DNA of 8,647 nt from JBBQKP01 sp038326995 (lineage in GTDB: Bacteria; Planctomycetota; Phycisphaerae; Tepidisphaerales; Tepidisphaeraceae): positions 1 to 8,647 of the forward strand of contig JBBQKP010000145.1 of the NCBI GenBank assembly GCA_038326995.1, given 5' to 3'. The first letter of the stretch is position 1. Every line of letters starts with the position of its first letter. The position numbers were made by a program, and so were the translations under genes. Positions 5,561 through 8,647 of the stretch are shown piece by piece. The notes under the pieces were generated by a model. It was not told the DNA's origin and made no database searches. It worked only from the letters and a program-made list of their open reading frames with translations.

Positions 5561-6673
5561 ATGAGAGTGATCTGCAACCGAGCCGCTTTGCTGGAAGCCC
5601 TGACTGTCGCCGCCACCGTCGTGCCCACACGCACGACCAAGCCGATTCTTCAGAACATCAAAATCAGCACGCAGGACGGCGAGCTGTTGATTGAAGCCAC
5701 TGACCTTGAAGTCAGCGTGCAGTATCGCGACGCGCAGGTTCAGGTCGAGGCCGAGGGTGAGATACTTCTCCCGGCCGACAAACTGTTTGCGATCGTTCGC
5801 GAGACGCGAGACGACACGATCAGCATTTCGATCGAAGGCAACGAAGCCCACATCAAGGGCGCGGACAGTTTCTTCAAAATCTTTACTCAGTCCGCGGCGG
5901 AGTTTCCGCAGTTGCCCTCGATCGCCGGCGAGGGCGATGTCGAAGTGACCGCGGGCGTGCTCAAGCAGCTCGCGGGCCAGACGTTGTTCGCCGCCGCTCG
6001 CGAAGGGACGCGTTACGCATTCAACGGCGTTCTGACCACGCTGGACAAGCAGCAGCTGATCATGGTCGCCACCGACGGCCGCCGCTTGGCGATGTCGCGC
6101 GGCGACGTCATGCAAGTGTTCCGCGATGTCAAAACCGCGCCGTTCCCGAAGGTGATCATTCCCGCCCGCGCGGTCAATCTCGTCGACAAGCTGCTGACGG
6201 ATCTGGAATCGAACGTGACGATCAAGCTCACGGAGAATCAGGCCGTCTTCACGACGAAAAACGCGACGCTCACGACCAATCTTCTGGAAGGTCAGTTCCC
6301 GCCCTACGAGGACGTCGTGCCCAAAGAAGCCGACAAGAAGATGATCGCCGGCACGGCCGATCTGCTGTCTGCGGTCCGTCGCGCGGCCTTGTTGACCAGC
6401 GACGACAGCAAGGGCGTGAAGCTGGATTTCGCGCGAGAGCACGGGCTTATTCTGCAAAGCCGCAACGCCGAGGCCGGCGAGGCTCGTGTCGATTTCGCGT
6501 GCAAGTTCGACGGCCAGCCGATTGCGATCGGCTTCAATCCGACGTTCCTCGCCGACGCGCTGAAAGTCGTCGATACCGATGAAGTCAGCTTCGAGATGAC
6601 CACGCCGATGCGGCCCGGTCTGCTCCGCGCGGGAACATCATTTCTCTACGTCATCATGCCCGTGAATTTGTAG
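5561..6673 (+). CDS. dnaN: DNA polymerase III subunit beta (sliding clamp)
   Basis: A complete 370-residue beta clamp. It forms a ring dimer around DNA and tethers the replicative polymerase, the clamp loader and many repair proteins. ATG 5561 is chosen because MRVICNRAALLEAL is the normal N-terminus; the frame also has GTG 5540, which would add seven atypical residues. Three clamp domains are evident at roughly 1-120, 125-250 and 255-370. Recognisable family segments are KPILQNI (27-33), ATDGRRLAMSR (170-180), EGQFPPYEDVVP (243-254), GFNPTFLADAL (334-344) and the C-terminal MPVNL (366-370), where the usual ending is MPM-R/xL. The C-terminus lines the pocket that binds clamp-interacting peptides. 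No residues look lost. dnaA and recF are not adjacent. The upstream neighbour is divergent, and an epimerase-like gene follows after 11 bases in the same direction. Confidence 0.97.
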   Translation: MRVICNRAALLEALTVAATVVPTRTTKPILQNIKISTQDGELLIEATDLEVSVQYRDAQVQVEAEGEILLPADKLFAIVRETRDDTISISIEGNEAHIKGADSFFKIFTQSAAEFPQLPSIAGEGDVEVTAGVLKQLAGQTLFAAAREGTRYAFNGVLTTLDKQQLIMVATDGRRLAMSRGDVMQVFRDVKTAPFPKVIIPARAVNLVDKLLTDLESNVTIKLTENQAVFTTKNATLTTNLLEGQFPPYEDVVPKEADKKMIAGTADLLSAVRRAALLTSDDSKGVKLDFAREHGLILQSRNAEAGEARVDFACKFDGQPIAIGFNPTFLADALKVVDTDEVSFEMTTPMRPGLLRAGTSFLYVIMPVNL

Positions 6674-6684
6674 GCAACTGAGTG

Positions 6685-8154
6685 ATGTCTAAAGCAAAGA
6701 GAGATTGCCAGACGACAATAAAGGATTTGCTCGGCGAACGAACATTCCTCTTTGTGTTGCGATCTTGCGTGATGATCGCGGTTTCGTTTTCCCTGTCGTG
6801 TGCTGCCAAAAATTTGTCACCCGAGTTGCCCGGGCCGACAGTCAGCGCCAGGCCCGCGTTACGCGCGAACAACGCCCAAAGCACACGCTGGACGCAACTG
6901 GCGAATCGCGCTGATGCGATCGCGTATCGCGAGATCACGCAGCTCTATTCACGCGCGGTCGATACGAAGTTCGGCGGCTTTTATTCCAACTTTTCAAGCG
7001 CTTACACGCTCGGCGATTCACCCGAACTGTCGACGGTGTTTCAGGCCCGCATGACCTGGACCGCGGCCGAGGTGTCGCTGCGGCGGCCGGCACTTCGCAG
7101 CGACTACTCCGCGTACACCCGTCACGGCGCAGCGATTCTTGTCGAACGATTGATGGAACCAAGCGGAAGAGTGCGGTGGAAAGTCTCGCGCGATCCCGCA
7201 CAAGAAAATTTGAACGAGGCGTTCAATAAAGACGCCGACACTCACATCGACGGACAGGTTTTGGCCATCAACGCACTCGCCAACGCGTACCGCGCCACGG
7301 GCCAGGCACAGACGCTTCAGGCCGCGAAAGAGGCATTTCTCTGGCTCGATAATTCCGCGCACGACACAACCAACGGCGGGTATTTTGAGGTCATCTCCAG
7401 CAATGGCACGCCCGTGCTGACCAATGACCAATCGCCCTCAAAAGCGTATTCCGATCAAATTGGCAAACCGTTGGGCGTCAAATCGTCCAACACTCATATT
7501 CATCTGCTCGAAGCGATGACGACGCTCTACGAAGTCTGGCCCGATCCGATGGTCAAGTCGCGGCTCGAGGAGCTGGTCATCATCGTGCGCGACCGCATGA
7601 CCACGCCCGCGGGGGCCATGCACCTGATTTTCAAGCTCGACTTTTCACCCGCACCGACGGCCCAGGGTCGACTGATGACCAGCCACGGGCACAACATCGA
7701 AACGGCCTATTTGCTGATCGGAGCGATGCGTGCAATGGGCAGGCCCGACGACGCCGTGACGTGGACGATCGCAAGGCAGATGGTCGACAACACGCTGGCG
7801 AAGGGTTTCAGCAACGGTGTTTTGGGCGAAGGGCCGATCGACGGAAAAGCCTCGGCCGAAACCGCGCGAACCTGGTGGGCCGCCGCCGAAGCCGCGAATA
7901 CCTTGCTATTGATGCACGAAAAATACGGACGCGCGACCGACATGTATCGCATCGCGTTCGAGCAGCAGTTCGCGGTGATTGAGAAGCACTTTGTCGATCC
8001 GGAGTTCGGCGGGTGGCATGAAGAACTGAACGCCGATCTTTCGCCTAATGCCGATAAGCCGCTCAAGCATCACGATCAGAAGGCCGCCGACCAGACCGTC
8101 CGGTCGATGTTGAATATCGCCGATCGTGCCCGATCGCTGGCGAGATCGAATTGA
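6685..8154 (+). CDS. Exported or membrane-anchored N-acylglucosamine 2-epimerase / cellobiose 2-epimerase-like protein
   Basis: A 489-residue protein with an (alpha/alpha)6-barrel epimerase domain at about 75-485. Matches to the AGE/cellobiose 2-epimerase family are VFQARMTW (118-125), NTHIHLLEAMTTLYEVW (269-285), SHGHNIETAYLL (333-344), WWAAAEA (397-403), FGGWHEEL (441-448) and KHHDQKAAD (461-469). The His and Glu of GHNIE, and a His near the C-terminus, correspond to acid/base residues in characterised cellobiose 2-epimerases. The usual C-terminal WKxPYHN is altered to LKHHDQK, so activity is uncertain. Unlike typical cytoplasmic members (about 390-410 residues), it has an N-terminal extension with a hydrophobic stretch (21-41) ending SLSCAAKN. 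Cys39 is a poor lipobox, so this may be a signal peptide, lipoprotein anchor or signal anchor. The start is uncertain: GTG 6682 and ATG 6772 are alternatives. It probably shares a transcript with dnaN. Confidence 0.78.
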   Translation: MSKAKRDCQTTIKDLLGERTFLFVLRSCVMIAVSFSLSCAAKNLSPELPGPTVSARPALRANNAQSTRWTQLANRADAIAYREITQLYSRAVDTKFGGFYSNFSSAYTLGDSPELSTVFQARMTWTAAEVSLRRPALRSDYSAYTRHGAAILVERLMEPSGRVRWKVSRDPAQENLNEAFNKDADTHIDGQVLAINALANAYRATGQAQTLQAAKEAFLWLDNSAHDTTNGGYFEVISSNGTPVLTNDQSPSKAYSDQIGKPLGVKSSNTHIHLLEAMTTLYEVWPDPMVKSRLEELVIIVRDRMTTPAGAMHLIFKLDFSPAPTAQGRLMTSHGHNIETAYLLIGAMRAMGRPDDAVTWTIARQMVDNTLAKGFSNGVLGEGPIDGKASAETARTWWAAAEAANTLLLMHEKYGRATDMYRIAFEQQFAVIEKHFVDPEFGGWHEELNADLSPNADKPLKHHDQKAADQTVRSMLNIADRARSLARSN

Positions 8155-8168
8155 GTTGGCACTTCAGC

Positions 8169-8183
8169 CGCTTTCCAAAAGCG
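8169..8183 (+). terminator. Weak hairpin after the epimerase-like gene
   Basis: CGCTTT and AAAGCG (8169-8174, 8178-8183) form a 6-bp stem with a CCA loop, 14 bases after the stop codon. The T-run of a factor-independent terminator is missing, so this is tentative. Confidence 0.25.
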
Positions 8184-8220
8184 CTCAAAGATTTCGCTGG
8201 AGCCTGTGGTTCATCCAGTG

Positions 8221-8270
8221 CACGCTAAGACTGGCTAAGACTGGCTAAGAGTTGCCAAGACTAGATAAGA
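8221..8270 (+). repeat. Array of five degenerate decamers
   Basis: Consecutive 10-base units CACGCTAAGA, CTGGCTAAGA, CTGGCTAAGA, GTTGCCAAGA and CTAGATAAGA all end in AAGA and keep strict 10-base spacing. The array is followed by GTCTTAG (8271-8277), the reverse complement of the CTAAGAC that spans unit junctions, so it can also fold back on itself. Confidence 0.75.
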
Positions 8271-8298
8271 GTCTTAGACGCGGCGTCTTTCCCGCGCT

Positions 8299-8368
8299 TC
8301 CGGCCCGTCCGGCAGGACACGTTCCTTCTAATTGAAAAATGAAAATGCGGTGTCGCGTGCGGACGGGA
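8299..8368 (+). repeat. Family B palindromic repeat, copy B5 (decayed right arm)
   Basis: The left arm TCCGGCCCGTCCGGCAGGAC from 8299 is identical to that of copy B2. The right arm (8350-8368, GTGTCGCGTGCGGACGGGA) keeps GTGTC and GGACGGG but has drifted in the middle. The spacer is AT-rich. Confidence 0.6.
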
Positions 8369-8418
8369 ACACATCCGCGAATGGTCCGCAAAATACTGCA
8401 GACCCTAAATGTTTACCT

Positions 8419-8432
8419 ACATGTGCACATGT
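8419..8432. repeat. Perfect 14-bp palindrome
   Basis: ACATGTGCACATGT is self-complementary along its whole length. It might be a dimeric-regulator site, but no gene on either side is positioned for obvious control. Confidence 0.6.
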
Positions 8433-8462
8433 CTGATGCGTCCTGGTTTACCGTCTCTCGCG

Positions 8463-8530
8463 TAGCCGCCAGCTTGCTGGCGCTTCGTACGACCCGAAGT
8501 GCACAACAAGCGCCAGCAAGCTGGCGGCTA
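8463..8530. repeat. Perfect 23-bp inverted repeat (double-hairpin REP-like element, family C)
   Basis: Arms at 8463-8485 and 8508-8530 are perfect reverse complements around a 22-base spacer. Each arm also contains its own palindrome, CGCCAGC-TT-GCTGGCG at 8467-8482 and its mirror on the right. The element could therefore fold as one long stem or as two smaller hairpins. Its right end lies directly against the putative group II intron start. Confidence 0.88.
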
Positions 8531-8647
8531 GTGCGCCTGAAAGCGCGACACCATTGAGAGGTGCAAGTCCTCTCCGGGCACACGTTCTCCGGCCCGTGAT
8601 CGACTGCAACTGCGTTGCCGCGAGGCAGGGTGGAGAGCAGCAGGAGA
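8531..8647 (+). mobile_element. 5' end of a putative group II intron (domain I), truncated by the window
   Basis: Group II introns are self-splicing ribozymes that move by reverse transcription and begin 5'-GUGYG. Here GTGCG occurs at 8531-8535. It is followed by a GCGC/GCGC hairpin (8533-8546), then GAGAGG-TGCAAGT-CCTCTC (8556-8574), matching the GGUGCAAGUCC or GGUGAGAGUCCC hairpin seen early in domain I of bacterial group II introns. After that comes TGCC-GCGA-GGCA (8616-8627), a hairpin with a GNRA tetraloop, then GGGTGGAGAG. The order agrees with domain I of introns such as the IIC ribozyme of Oceanobacillus iheyensis, recalled from memory and not aligned. Domains II-VI and any reverse transcriptase would lie beyond the window. 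Intron class is not determined. Confidence 0.68.

Larger units (their letters stand above)
8155..8530. other. Repeat-rich intergenic region after the epimerase-like gene
   Basis: A 376-base stretch without a gene. It contains a short hairpin after the stop codon, a decamer array, a decayed family B copy, a 14-bp palindrome and a large perfect inverted repeat, each listed separately. The 72-codon frame starting at 8339 crosses repeats and the intron boundary and is not supported. Confidence 0.7.

Noticed and set aside
5531..6457. A 308-codon minus-strand frame opposite dnaN
   Set aside because: It is an antisense shadow of an unmistakable beta clamp and is His/Arg/Asp-rich without domain character.
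8556..8577. Possible tRNA T-arm (stem AGAGG, loop TGCAAGT, stem CCTCT, followed by CCGGGCA)
   Set aside because: The loop lacks the invariant TTC, and no matching acceptor strand, D-arm or anticodon arm lies upstream. The context fits a group II intron domain I hairpin better.

Overview
The window looks like chromosomal DNA from a GC-rich bacterium, most likely a planctomycete (Phycisphaerae-like). This is inferred from the style of the proteins, the absence of clear Shine-Dalgarno sites, and the many palindromic dispersed repeats between genes. No rRNA or full marker gene is present to settle the lineage.

Layout. Bases 1-249 are the 3' end of gpmI (cofactor-independent phosphoglycerate mutase). 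Bases 250-1326 are a gene-free tract of about 1.1 kb holding three to four copies of a hairpin/MITE-like repeat (family A, 14-bp terminal inverted repeats, internal 12-bp tandem units) and two copies of a second palindromic repeat (family B). Bases 1327-3370 hold a probable two-gene operon: a polytopic GT87/DUF2029-type glycosyltransferase and an unrecognised single-pass membrane protein. Convergent to it on the minus strand (3672-4742) is an ATP-binding subunit of a MalK/UgpC/PotA-type ABC importer with no permease or binding protein nearby. It is flanked by direct copies of a 31-bp repeat, each followed by a family B element.

Bases 4743-5560 are non-coding: the second 31-bp repeat, a family B element, a long imperfect inverted repeat, three DnaA-box-like sequences and a hairpin just before dnaN. 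dnaN (5561-6673) encodes the complete sliding clamp. Eleven bases later comes an exported or membrane-anchored N-acylglucosamine 2-epimerase/cellobiose 2-epimerase-like protein (6685-8154), probably co-transcribed. dnaA and recF are not adjacent.

Bases 8155-8530 are again repeat-rich: a decamer array, a decayed family B copy, a 14-bp palindrome and a perfect 23-bp inverted repeat. Directly against the last base of that inverted repeat, at 8531, begins what looks like the 5' end of a group II intron (GTGCG start, domain I-like hairpins, a GNRA tetraloop). It runs off the window edge and is the most interesting item here: a retroelement inserted precisely at the foot of a REP-like hairpin.

Apart from gpmI, dnaN, the ABC ATPase and the broad families of the two carbohydrate-related proteins, functions are not resolved. 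The genes do not form one obvious pathway.
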